From: Proteus columbae
Lineage (GTDB): Bacteria > Pseudomonadota > Gammaproteobacteria > Enterobacterales > Enterobacteriaceae
Direction: 5' to 3'
Length of the DNA: 64,000 bases
Assembly (NCBI RefSeq): GCF_009914335.1
Contig: NZ_CP043925.1
Span: forward strand, 1,984,001 to 2,048,000
In this document: in pieces, positions 1-8,146 of the stretch
Numbering within the stretch: position 1 is the first letter of the stretch
How the letters are laid out: every line of letters begins with the position of its first letter
Made by a program: the position numbers and the translations under genes
Notes under the pieces: generated by a model
What the model was told of the DNA's origin: nothing
Seen by the model: only the letters and a program-made list of their open reading frames with translations
The model's database searches: none

Positions 1-21
1 ATGCCAGAAGTGTTTTTTTCA

Positions 22-1266
22 TTATATGCACCTTTTCTCATTGCAGATTATTTGTGGTCGAATATCTTCGAGCCTTGATTTAAGGCGAGCCTGAACTTGA
101 GAAAGTACAGGCATTGCTGTTACGCCTTTTTGTTCTATAAATGCAGAGAGGAAAGCACTGGCAAATAATACACTCTCATGCATTGTGCCTCCTGCCGCTA
201 TTTTTGAAGCAAATGCGCCATTAAAAGCATCCGTGGCTGCCATCGTATCCACTCGTAACGATGGCATAGGGGGAATATGAAAAGTGGCGCGTCCGTCAAA
301 ATAGACCACACCAAGCTCATCCATATAGATAATGACTTTCTTATTTTCATCACCTGAAATAACGTTAATCGCTTGTGTGGCGTCATTAATATCGTTTATT
401 TCAATGTCAGCCCAGTGTGATGCCTGATTTGCATTTAACGTAATAAAATCAAGAGTGGCATAAAGTTGTTTTAAATCTTCGCTATAAGGTGCAACATTAA
501 GCACGATAATTTTATTAACAGACTTTGCAAACATCGCTGCTTTAATATTGGCTTCTATATTAATTTCACCTTGGAGCAATAACACATCTGCCTCACTTAC
601 ATAAGGCAAAGAAATATCAATCTCTTGCTCAGAGAATGTATTGTTCGCTCCTAAATAAGTCGCTGTAATATTGTTTTGTGTTTTATCTGCTAAATAACTA
701 ATTGAACTGCCTGTCGGCTCTATTTCTGTTTGAAAAATAGTAAAAGAATCAATTCCACTTTCTTGTAAATATTTATATGCATATTTACTAAAATGATCTT
801 CACCAACTTTCGTTATCAAATGCACTTTCGCATCAGAAAAACTGGCGGCCATTGCCTGATTTGTTCCTTTACCACCAGGGCCTATCGAATTGCTTTTAGA
901 GTTAATTAACTCTCCGACTTTTGGAAAAGAATCGACATTGGCAATAATATCTACCACAAATGACCCAAGCACACAGACTTTGCCTTCTGGCTTTCTATCT
1001 TTACGTTCTCTCACGATTAATAAATCGTGCAATAAACATGAAATATCAAAACTATCACTAAATTTACTTATTTTTTTAATTTCTTGTTTCCCTAGTATGG
1101 CGCCACCATGACAACGTTTGATCAACCCTTCTCCTTCGAGGTATTTCAAATCACTGCGAATAGTTTCCAATGTGACACTGAATTTTTCCGCAAGTTGAGC
1201 CACTTTAACTTTCTTTTGTTCTCTGATGATGGTGTAAATTTCCTGTCGCCGTTCTTCTGAAAACAT
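22..1266 (-). CDS. DeoR-type HTH / PfkB sugar kinase fusion protein
   Basis: The first ~60 residues form a DeoR-type winged helix-turn-helix (MFSEERRQEIYTIIRE, then AEKFSVTLETIRSDLKYLE and the family's CHGGA). From about residue 95 the protein is a ribokinase-like PfkB kinase with signature 1 (GPGGKGTNQA) and, near residue 345, signature 2 in the form DTMAATDAFNGAF. It therefore probably binds DNA and senses or phosphorylates a sugar or nucleoside. In PfkB enzymes the anion hole is normally GAGD or AAGD; here the glycine before the catalytic Asp is Thr (AATD), which may weaken catalysis. GGAGG lies 8 bases before the ATG. It stands alone, so the target operon is not evident. HTH-kinase fusions exist in enterobacteria, but the substrate here is unknown. 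Confidence 0.85.
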   Translation of the reverse strand: MFSEERRQEIYTIIREQKKVKVAQLAEKFSVTLETIRSDLKYLEGEGLIKRCHGGAILGKQEIKKISKFSDSFDISCLLHDLLIVRERKDRKPEGKVCVLGSFVVDIIANVDSFPKVGELINSKSNSIGPGGKGTNQAMAASFSDAKVHLITKVGEDHFSKYAYKYLQESGIDSFTIFQTEIEPTGSSISYLADKTQNNITATYLGANNTFSEQEIDISLPYVSEADVLLLQGEINIEANIKAAMFAKSVNKIIVLNVAPYSEDLKQLYATLDFITLNANQASHWADIEINDINDATQAINVISGDENKKVIIYMDELGVVYFDGRATFHIPPMPSLRVDTMAATDAFNGAFASKIAAGGTMHESVLFASAFLSAFIEQKGVTAMPVLSQVQARLKSRLEDIRPQIICNEKRCI

Positions 1267-1579
1267 ATAAAGTGCCTCCGTATCATTGATAACGAGAATA
1301 AGGAGATTAGGTCAGTGATTCTGCGATGGTATTCAAAACAAAAAACCAAAAACAGAAGCAAAACCAAATCAAAGCAATTTAGATCACATTTTTTTAACAC
1401 AACATCAATTGGCATACGTTAAAAATGAGAGGTGAAACGAGTCGAATAATGAATGGAGATTTAGAAAAGAGAGGTAGAATCAGCCGTTCAAGAACGGCTG
1501 ATAAAATAATAACTTAGATTATTACAGGTGTGATAGTTTTAAAATGTAAATATCATGTTAAATAAAATCACCTTGGTAT
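1267..1579. other. Intergenic region with small hairpin
   Basis: No gene is visible. A hairpin with a 9-bp stem (CAGCCGTTC/GAACGGCTG, loop AA) lies at 1481-1500. It is downstream of azlD on the minus strand and could end that operon, although no clear T-run follows it. The part next to 1266 should hold the promoter of the HTH-kinase gene. Confidence 0.4.
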
Positions 1580-1894
1580 TTAGTTTAACAAGGCATTAAG
1601 CAGATAAAAGCCCACTAATGTCAGCAATACGACCACTAAGGTATTACGTATTTTAAGCGCTAATCCTACACATAATAAGGTTCCCCAAAGATAAGGATTA
1701 TCTAGAATACCTTTAAATTCACCTTTTTCTAACAGCACAATGGGTGCACAAATTGCAGTTAATAAACAAGGTGCAGAATATCCTAATGCCTGTCTGATCA
1801 CAGACGGTAATTTGACGGGGATCGCCGGTTCAAGAAAGAAATAACGCAGCATAAAAATGACGAGTGCCAAAATTAATAATAACGACCATGTCAT
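1580..1894 (-). CDS. azlD: AzlD-family branched-chain amino acid exporter subunit
   Basis: This is a small 104-residue, very hydrophobic protein with about four membrane segments, the usual size of AzlD. Its start overlaps the stop of the upstream azlC gene by 4 bases (ATGA), indicating translational coupling. AzlC and AzlD together form the LIV-E class inner-membrane exporters for branched-chain amino acids or their analogues. The true substrate cannot be read from sequence. The family assignment rests on size, hydrophobicity, pairing with azlC and features such as RYFFLEPAIPVKLP. Confidence 0.85.
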   Translation of the reverse strand: MTWSLLLILALVIFMLRYFFLEPAIPVKLPSVIRQALGYSAPCLLTAICAPIVLLEKGEFKGILDNPYLWGTLLCVGLALKIRNTLVVVLLTLVGFYLLNALLN

Positions 1895-2604
1895 TTTTGT
1901 TCTCCTCTGGCTCTAGCAACACAAACAGCAATAAACATGCCTGTTAATCCACCAATCACTACGCCACCTTCTATATTCAACCAGCTGAAAATAATAGATA
2001 GGCAAAAAGAGACAATAACACCTACTAATGTACTAAATGTTTTTATTAACGGAATAACAATTGCCAATAACGTGGCAACAATAGAAAAATCAAGATGATA
2101 ACGAGATAAATCAGAAACTTGGCTTGCCATAATAATGCCAACAATACTAACGGCAACCCACGCTAAATAAAAACATAATCCCGCACCTATCATATAAGCG
2201 GGTGTGAGTTTTACTTTAGGTTGTGCTGAAACAGCAAAAAGTTCATCCGTTAATAAAAAACCTATTGTAATACGTTGATACCATTTTAAATGGGCAACAT
2301 GAGAACGTAAGGTTAGTCCGTATAAAAGATGCTGAGCTGTAATAAAAAAGACAGAAAAAATAATGGTCAGCATTCCCGCACCAGAAGCCACTAATCCTAA
2401 TGTCACCAATTGCGCCGCCCCTGCAAATATAATTGCAGACATTCCGACACTTTGTGCAAAGGTTAATCCTGCATCAACGGCCATTGATCCCGCTAATATT
2501 CCCCAAGGAATAACCGCAAGGCATAAAGGCAAAACATGCAAAGCACCAAGGCCAAAAGCACGCATTACTTGCCTATCTTCATTATTATTTTTGATTTTTT
2601 CCAT
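1891..2604 (-). CDS. azlC: AzlC-family branched-chain amino acid exporter
   Basis: A 237-residue polytopic inner-membrane protein with the AzlC N-terminal pattern (LPLCLAVIPWGILAGSMAVDAGLTFAQSVGMSAIIFAGAAQ). AzlC is the large subunit of the LIV-E exporters and works with AzlD, encoded next with a 4-base overlap. An AraC-family gene lies 98 bp upstream in the same orientation and is a plausible local regulator. The upstream gap also contains a Fur-like palindrome (2642-2656). Confidence 0.88.
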   Translation of the reverse strand: MEKIKNNNEDRQVMRAFGLGALHVLPLCLAVIPWGILAGSMAVDAGLTFAQSVGMSAIIFAGAAQLVTLGLVASGAGMLTIIFSVFFITAQHLLYGLTLRSHVAHLKWYQRITIGFLLTDELFAVSAQPKVKLTPAYMIGAGLCFYLAWVAVSIVGIIMASQVSDLSRYHLDFSIVATLLAIVIPLIKTFSTLVGVIVSFCLSIIFSWLNIEGGVVIGGLTGMFIAVCVARARGEQK

Positions 2605-2641
2605 TTACCTGTCTTCACTTCTAATACATTAATTCTATAGA

Positions 2642-2656
2642 GAATGATTATCAGTC
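2642..2656. promoter_or_regulatory. Fur-box-like palindrome upstream of azlC
   Basis: The sequence GAATGATTATCAGTC shares its core GAATGATTATCA with a perfect 7-1-7 palindrome near the PadR gene (51786-51800) and matches 13 of 19 positions of the classical Fur box by eye. It lies 38-52 bp upstream of the azlC start codon. Iron control of azlCD would be unusual, so this may be chance. Confidence 0.3.
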
Positions 2657-2702
2657 CGTAAAAGTAAATAGGATTGTATAAAATTGCTATTTTGTTTGTT
2701 TT

Positions 2703-3557
2703 TTACGACAACAAAGGGGACTTTAAAGAGGAAGATAATCGGAGCCCTTTTAAATAATTACCTGGTGTAACACCAATGGCATTTTTAAAATGACGATGGA
2801 AATGGCTTTGATCTGAAAAACCACAACGTTGTGTTACATCGGTAAGTGTGTGGCCTAAAGAGAGTAACTGCCTTGCTTTACGAATACGGGCTTGAATAAG
2901 CCAAGCATGCGGAGTCATACCAATCTCTTTTTTAAATTGGCGTAGAAAATGCCAAGGGCTTAAATTTACCATCTCTGCTAAGGTATTAAGTGAAAATTCA
3001 TTTTCAGGTGTATCATTCATTAATTCACTCACCCACTGTAACCGTTGCCCTATAGCGCTTAATGGTTTTTCTTGGGTTCTTTTTTTGCTATAACGCAAAA
3101 TCAACATTGCCATTGTCGAAAGTAATAGCGACTCTTTTAAAAGATAATTATTGGGTTGTTCCAGTAATGAAAAAAGCAATAAAAGTTGCTGGCTTAAACC
3201 AGGATCGTGAATAACGGCATCAGGAAACCAAGGCGTTGCACCCTGCTCTTGTTGTAGATCACGCGTTAATGTTTGCAGGTATTCTGGCGTGGGATAAATA
3301 GCTTGATAAGCCCAACCTGATTCAACCGCAGAGGAGCCTGTGTGAATTTCATCGGCATTAACAATGATGATATCGCCTTTGGGGGCGATATGTTCTCTTC
3401 CTGTGCGATAAAACTGTTGTGCGCCATCATCAATCACACCAATACAGAAGCCCTCATGGGTATGACGTGAAAAAGTCTGATGCAAATATTCAGCTTGCAG
3501 ATAAGCAAGGCTATTAAGCTCAGGAAGGTGAATAAGTTTAGCCTGCTCTTGTCGCAT
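2703..3557 (-). CDS. AraC-family transcriptional regulator
   Basis: The 284-residue protein has an N-terminal AraC-binding cupin (HTHEGFCIGVIDDGAQQFYRTGREHIAPKGDIIIVNADEIHTG) and a C-terminal double HTH (roughly residues 165-270: LAEMVNLSPWHFLRQFKKEIGMTPHAWL, then RCGFSDQSHFHRHFKNAIGVTPGNYL). This layout is typical of AraC regulators that control a neighbouring exporter. It is collinear with azlCD, 98 bp upstream, so it probably controls them. The effector is unknown. Confidence 0.88.
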   Translation of the reverse strand: MRQEQAKLIHLPELNSLAYLQAEYLHQTFSRHTHEGFCIGVIDDGAQQFYRTGREHIAPKGDIIIVNADEIHTGSSAVESGWAYQAIYPTPEYLQTLTRDLQQEQGATPWFPDAVIHDPGLSQQLLLLFSLLEQPNNYLLKESLLLSTMAMLILRYSKKRTQEKPLSAIGQRLQWVSELMNDTPENEFSLNTLAEMVNLSPWHFLRQFKKEIGMTPHAWLIQARIRKARQLLSLGHTLTDVTQRCGFSDQSHFHRHFKNAIGVTPGNYLKGLRLSSSLKSPLLS

Positions 3558-3639
3558 CGAATATTGATCCCATCAACAGTAAAAATCATCAGCTTGTATC
3601 ATAAACACTATACTGATGATTGCATGAAATTGCTCAATC

Positions 3640-4650
3640 TTACTCATGTCGCTGATGAATTTTTGCTGGAACAAAAATTTGGTGAGTTTCTAAATTTGCT
3701 TGGTTAATTAATTCCATAATGAGTCGAAAGCAGTGTGAGGCTAATTCAGGATTATTTTGTGCAATAGTATCTATTGGTATCGATAATGAATCATAAAGAT
3801 AGTGATCATCAAAACCAGCTAAATAAACATCATCTTGCATGATTTTATTTTGGCTTAAATACCGTAATACACCCTCCAGCAAACCGCAGGCTGAAGTAAA
3901 AACAAACTTAGGTGGCCGACCTAAAGACGCACATAAAGAGCCGAACATTTCATAGCCTGAACTTGGATGATAGTGCCCGTGAATGATCCACTCTGTTTTT
4001 AAATTAATCTTGGCTTGAGAAAGCCCTTGCGTAAAACCTAAAAGGCGATCTTTTGTAGGTGAAATCGTTGATTGTCCACCTAAAAAGTAAAATTCATCAA
4101 TGCCATTTGTTGAAGCAATCTCTGCAATAAGTTGTTGTGTCGTGGTAGTTGAATCTGTGACAACAAAAGGTAATGTTGTACCGTCAAAATAACGGTCAAA
4201 TAACACAACGGGAATTTGTTTACTTAAGCGCTGATATTCAAAATCATTTTGTAAACAAGAAGCCACAATCAAACCATCGATTTGTCGTGATAACAAATGT
4301 TCTATTGCGAGAGTCTCTTGAGCCGCATTTTCATCCGTACAGGAAATAAGTAGCTGAATACCCGCTTCTCTACATAATATTTCTAGCTCATAAGCCACTG
4401 AAGCAAATCCGTAGTTAGTAATATCAGGAATAACCAATCCCAATGCATAACTGCGATTATCACGTAAAGAGCGAGCATGAATGTTAGGTTGATACTGATA
4501 TTTTTGGGCAATAGAGGTAATACGTGCAATGGTGTCATCAGCAACACGCATCTCTTTACCTCGGCCATTCAATACCAAACTAGCTGTTGTTTTTGATACG
4601 CCTGCTAGTTTTGCAATATCTGTAATAGTCGTACGCTTTTGTTTTTTCAC
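3640..4650 (-). CDS. scrR: Sucrose operon repressor, LacI family
   Basis: A 336-residue LacI/GalR regulator. The N-terminal HTH ([25 protein letters not shown]) and hinge are followed by a periplasmic-binding-like domain. Long stretches match enterobacterial ScrR as I recall it ([68 protein letters not shown]). ScrR senses fructose or fructose-1-phosphate and represses scr genes. It lies 63 bp downstream of scrB in the same orientation. Candidate operators lie upstream of scrA (7547-7560 and 7703-7743). Confidence 0.93.
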   Translation of the reverse strand: MKKQKRTTITDIAKLAGVSKTTASLVLNGRGKEMRVADDTIARITSIAQKYQYQPNIHARSLRDNRSYALGLVIPDITNYGFASVAYELEILCREAGIQLLISCTDENAAQETLAIEHLLSRQIDGLIVASCLQNDFEYQRLSKQIPVVLFDRYFDGTTLPFVVTDSTTTTQQLIAEIASTNGIDEFYFLGGQSTISPTKDRLLGFTQGLSQAKINLKTEWIIHGHYHPSSGYEMFGSLCASLGRPPKFVFTSACGLLEGVLRYLSQNKIMQDDVYLAGFDDHYLYDSLSIPIDTIAQNNPELASHCFRLIMELINQANLETHQIFVPAKIHQRHE

Positions 4651-4713
4651 TGTTATTTTACTTAAGGCTGCATTTACTAAATTTAAATTAATTTATTGTT
4701 TATCTAATCTTAT

Positions 4714-6120
4714 TTAACTAAACAATGCATCATTTAATTGCCAAGTTGTTAGCTTTATTGTGTTTTTACCCGAGAAATTAATGATCTTTTTTGCTGAAGG
4801 AAAAAAACGACTACTCATCACACCCAAACCATGATTAAAGAAAATTTCCACGCTCGAACTGTCACATAATATTTGAAGATGTTTTATATCACCAGACCAG
4901 AAACGTGATTGCCATTCACCATTTTTAACACTACGACGTTTTAATATTGCTTGATTATTCTCAATGGTTAATTCAAGTGAATCAGAGAATTGAATTAAGA
5001 GAGAGTCTATTAGTTCCACCTCTAATTCAACACAAAACCCGTTAATTTCAGGCGCATCATCTGCAATGCCTTGCCAATATTGTACATTTTGTCTGAGTTG
5101 CTGTAATTCTTTTACGGGTTGCTGATAAAGTTGCCCTTCTCTTATTTGTAATTCACGAGGACAGGTCATTTGATGTATCCAGCCATTAGCAATGGTCGGT
5201 TGATACATTTCCTCTCCATCAGGAACCCCCATCCAACCAAATAATAAACGCCTACCATTAACTTGTGTGGTTTGAGGCGCATAAAACTCAAAACCTGCAT
5301 CAAGTTCGATTAAATCACCATGTTGAAACTGCAATGTTGAATAATCAAAACTGCCCATTAAATAAGCACTAGAGTGCGAATTTAAAAATCGATATTGCTC
5401 TTTTTTTATTCCTTGAGGACAGGTTAATAAAATAAAGTGTCCACTAAGTTCAAAAAGATCAGGGCATTCCCACATATAACCCGCATCATCTAATCCACCT
5501 AAATGACTTCCTGCTAACTCGCCTATTAATTGCCATTGATATAAGTGAGATGCACGATAGAGTAAAACCTTACCCTGTTTATCTAACGTTTGCGCCCCTA
5601 ATACCATGTACCATTTATCGTTGTGTTGCCAAATTTTAGGATCACGAACATGTCCGCTATAACCTTCAGGAAGCCCTAAAACAGGCCCTAACTTATCAAA
5701 ACCACCCCGCTGATTTTCAACTGCTAAACACTGCCATGCAGTGCGGGAGCCATCATCAAATTTTACATTTCCGGTATAGCAGAGTGTTAATTGCCCTTGG
5801 TGGATCACTGCACTGCCAGAATAGCAACCGTCTTTGTCATAAAACTCATCAGGAAGTAAAGCGATGGGCTGATGTTGCCAAGTGATAAGATCCTTTGAAC
5901 GCCAATGCCCCCAACATTTATTTTTATGCTCACAAGACAAAGGATCCCACTGATAGAAAAGATGATAATACTTACCATCAAAACAAAACCCATTGGGATC
6001 ATTTAATAACCCAGTTATTGGCGCTAAATGCCAACGCGGATAGTATTTATCTTTTGCAGCTTTAGCGCTATTACGCATAACCGCTTGTAAAATTGCAGAT
6101 AATCCTTCGCTTTTTGTCAT
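4714..6120 (-). CDS. scrB: Sucrose-6-phosphate hydrolase (GH32)
   Basis: This cytoplasmic GH32 invertase cleaves sucrose-6-phosphate from ScrA into glucose-6-phosphate and fructose. Motifs visible are the nucleophile segment GLLNDPNGF (Asp41), the transition-state RDPK motif near residue 160 and the acid/base ECPDLF motif near residue 217. A C-terminal beta-sandwich follows from about residue 340. The length, 468 residues, is normal. It abuts scrA directly: the scrA stop is immediately before this ATG, so the two are co-transcribed. No fructokinase (scrK) gene is adjacent, so the released fructose must be phosphorylated by a kinase encoded elsewhere. Confidence 0.96.
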   Translation of the reverse strand: MTKSEGLSAILQAVMRNSAKAAKDKYYPRWHLAPITGLLNDPNGFCFDGKYYHLFYQWDPLSCEHKNKCWGHWRSKDLITWQHQPIALLPDEFYDKDGCYSGSAVIHQGQLTLCYTGNVKFDDGSRTAWQCLAVENQRGGFDKLGPVLGLPEGYSGHVRDPKIWQHNDKWYMVLGAQTLDKQGKVLLYRASHLYQWQLIGELAGSHLGGLDDAGYMWECPDLFELSGHFILLTCPQGIKKEQYRFLNSHSSAYLMGSFDYSTLQFQHGDLIELDAGFEFYAPQTTQVNGRRLLFGWMGVPDGEEMYQPTIANGWIHQMTCPRELQIREGQLYQQPVKELQQLRQNVQYWQGIADDAPEINGFCVELEVELIDSLLIQFSDSLELTIENNQAILKRRSVKNGEWQSRFWSGDIKHLQILCDSSSVEIFFNHGLGVMSSRFFPSAKKIINFSGKNTIKLTTWQLNDALFS

Positions 6121-7494
6121 TTATGCAGACTCCACTTTATATTTCAGTAAAAGAGAAAGAACAAAAGCTGTTAAGAATGCGATCACTAAACCAATAACAT
6201 AATTAATAATTGAACCCGCTTGTACAATCGCAATACCCGGAATAGCGGTAAGACCAACCGCGGTCATATAAACGTGAGAGCCAACAACCCAAGCGCCTCC
6301 AGCAGCACCTCCAATTAGTGCAGCAATAAAAGGTTTGCCATAACGCAAATTAATCCCGAAAATTGCCGCCTCTGTAATACCTAACATCGCGGAGAAACCC
6401 GATGGGATCGTAATGGCTTTAATTTTCGCATCGTTGGTTTTAAACCAAACAGCAATACAGGCTCCTCCTTGTGCAATATTAGCCATCGCCCAAATAGGTA
6501 ATAAGAAATTTACGCCAATATTCGGATTCCCTAATAATCCAGCTTCTACTGCATGGAAACTATGGTGTATTCCTGTAATAACAATAACAGAATAAAGACC
6601 ACCAAAAATAAGCCCTGCAATCCAACCTGCCTGCGTAATTAACGTACTTAGTATTAATGAAATACCATCACCTAAAAGACGACCGACAGGTCCAATCACT
6701 AATAATGCAACAAAGCCTGAAATAATAACGGTTAAAAATGGCGTGATAATTAAATCAAGTGCATTAGGAACAACTTTACGTAATTGTTTTTCCAGTACAC
6801 TCATAAACCAAACAGCCAGTAATACTGGGAAAACAGTTCCTTGATAGCCAATCATGGCGACTTCTAACCCAAAAAAATTCATGGTATTAAATCCAGCCGC
6901 AACCCCCCACGCGTTAGTTAAGGCTGGATGCGTTAAAATTCCGCCTAATGTCGCGCCAAGATAAGGATTTCCGCCAAATTCTTTTGCGGCAGTAAAACCA
7001 ATAAGAATGGGCAAAATAATAAAAGCCGCGGAGCTACACATATCAAGCATGATATAGAGTGCATTATCGGGACTTACCCACTGGTTAGTTTTCATTAATC
7101 CCAGCAATCCCATTAATAAGCCTGACGCTACAATGGCAGGAATAATAGGGACAAATATATTAGAAAGCAGTCTAGCTATTCGTTGAAATGGATTGAGCTT
7201 TTTAGCTGCAATATTTGCAGCCTCAGATTTACTAGATTCACCAATACCTGCGGCAGCAATAAATGCAGCATGTACTTTATTAACTAACCCTGTGCCGAAA
7301 ATGACCTGAATTTGCCCAGCGTTACTAAAACACCCTTTTACACCCTCTAATTTATTTATTGCCTCTTTATCTGCTTTTGAGTCATCAACAAGAACAAGTC
7401 TTAAGCGCGTAGCGCAATGTGCTGCACTTGCGATATTTTCAGCACCACCTAATAAAGGCACAAGCTGGTGAGCAACTTTTTCAATATTCATCAT
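6121..7494 (-). CDS. scrA: PTS sucrose-specific EIIBC
   Basis: A 457-residue phosphotransferase permease that takes up sucrose as sucrose-6-phosphate. The EIIB domain is N-terminal (phospho-Cys27 in AAHCATRLRLVL) and the EIIC membrane domain covers about residues 105-457 (HHSFHAVEAGLL, GITEAAIFGINLRYGKPF). No EIIA domain is fused, as in other ScrA proteins, so it depends on glucose EIIA (Crr). It is first in the scrA-scrB(-scrR) run. The 650-bp upstream region contains LacI-type operators and a CRP-like site. Confidence 0.95.
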   Translation of the reverse strand: MMNIEKVAHQLVPLLGGAENIASAAHCATRLRLVLVDDSKADKEAINKLEGVKGCFSNAGQIQVIFGTGLVNKVHAAFIAAAGIGESSKSEAANIAAKKLNPFQRIARLLSNIFVPIIPAIVASGLLMGLLGLMKTNQWVSPDNALYIMLDMCSSAAFIILPILIGFTAAKEFGGNPYLGATLGGILTHPALTNAWGVAAGFNTMNFFGLEVAMIGYQGTVFPVLLAVWFMSVLEKQLRKVVPNALDLIITPFLTVIISGFVALLVIGPVGRLLGDGISLILSTLITQAGWIAGLIFGGLYSVIVITGIHHSFHAVEAGLLGNPNIGVNFLLPIWAMANIAQGGACIAVWFKTNDAKIKAITIPSGFSAMLGITEAAIFGINLRYGKPFIAALIGGAAGGAWVVGSHVYMTAVGLTAIPGIAIVQAGSIINYVIGLVIAFLTAFVLSLLLKYKVESA

Positions 7495-7546
7495 AGCCTC
7501 TTCATTCTTTTTTATTTATGTAGCGAGTATTTAGTTTAATTGAAAA

Positions 7547-7560
7547 CTAAACCGGTTTAG
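7547..7560. promoter_or_regulatory. Candidate ScrR operator O1
   Basis: A perfect 14-bp palindrome CTAAACCGGTTTAG with the central CG typical of LacI-family operators lies 53-66 bp upstream of the scrA start. It is followed by a second partial copy of the half-site (GCTAGCTAA). Position and symmetry fit a repressor site for ScrR. Confidence 0.75.
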
Positions 7561-7628
7561 CTAGCTAATTGGATTAAATAAAAATCAATTCAAGATAGCA
7601 ATAAAAACTCAGGTAAAGGTCTCTTAAT

Positions 7629-7644
7629 TGTGATCTTAATTACA
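7629..7644. promoter_or_regulatory. CRP-like site upstream of scrA
   Basis: TGTGA-N6-TTACA matches the CRP consensus TGTGA-N6-TCACA at 9 of 10 positions. It lies between the two candidate ScrR operators, consistent with catabolite control of a sucrose PTS. Confidence 0.5.
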
Positions 7645-7702
7645 AAAAAGCACGTTTATTAATCACATTTTGACTCTTTTAAATAATTAAAAACAACGAA
7701 AA

Positions 7703-7743
7703 GCTAAACTGATTTTAATTTTTGTTTAGCTAAATAGGTTAAT
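7703..7743. promoter_or_regulatory. Candidate ScrR operator region O2
   Basis: GCTAAAC (7703-7709) and GTTTAGC (7724-7730) form an inverted pair using the same half-site as O1. Overlapping the second arm, CTAAATAGGTTAAT (7730-7743) matches O1 at 10 of 14 positions. Two operators about 160-180 bp apart would allow repression by looping. Confidence 0.5.
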
Positions 7744-7973
7744 TGGTTATTAGATAATTAAGTATGAATAAAAATGACCATTGAATTAACAAAATCATAT
7801 AGATATAAACAAGTAAGCAGGCTTAATAAATGTTACTGATAACATCCAAACACTTAATTAATCGTTATATATTTATTTATATAATGGTTGTTAATCAAAT
7901 GATTAAATATAACCAATACAAAAACTTAAGATAACCTTAAAAACTTGTAACGCTTGTAATAAATCACTTTTCT

Positions 7974-7987
7974 TTGATGTAAAGCAA
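7974..7987. promoter_or_regulatory. FNR-box-like site upstream of dmsA
   Basis: TTGAT-GTAA-AGCAA matches the FNR consensus TTGAT-N4-ATCAA at 9 of 10 positions, about 160 bp before the dmsA start. Enterobacterial dmsABC is a known FNR-activated operon, so this is the likely activator site. Confidence 0.65.
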
Positions 7988-8146
7988 CTACAACTTTCAG
8001 GAAATACGTAGTATCCACATTAACAGTTGGGTTTTATTGCCTACGTTAAAGTGCTTATTTTTTAACAACAATAACAATAATTATTTCTTTATAAGCTTAT
8101 TAGCTGCTGTTTTTTCTTAAAATTTTAATAATCAAGTGAGTAATGT

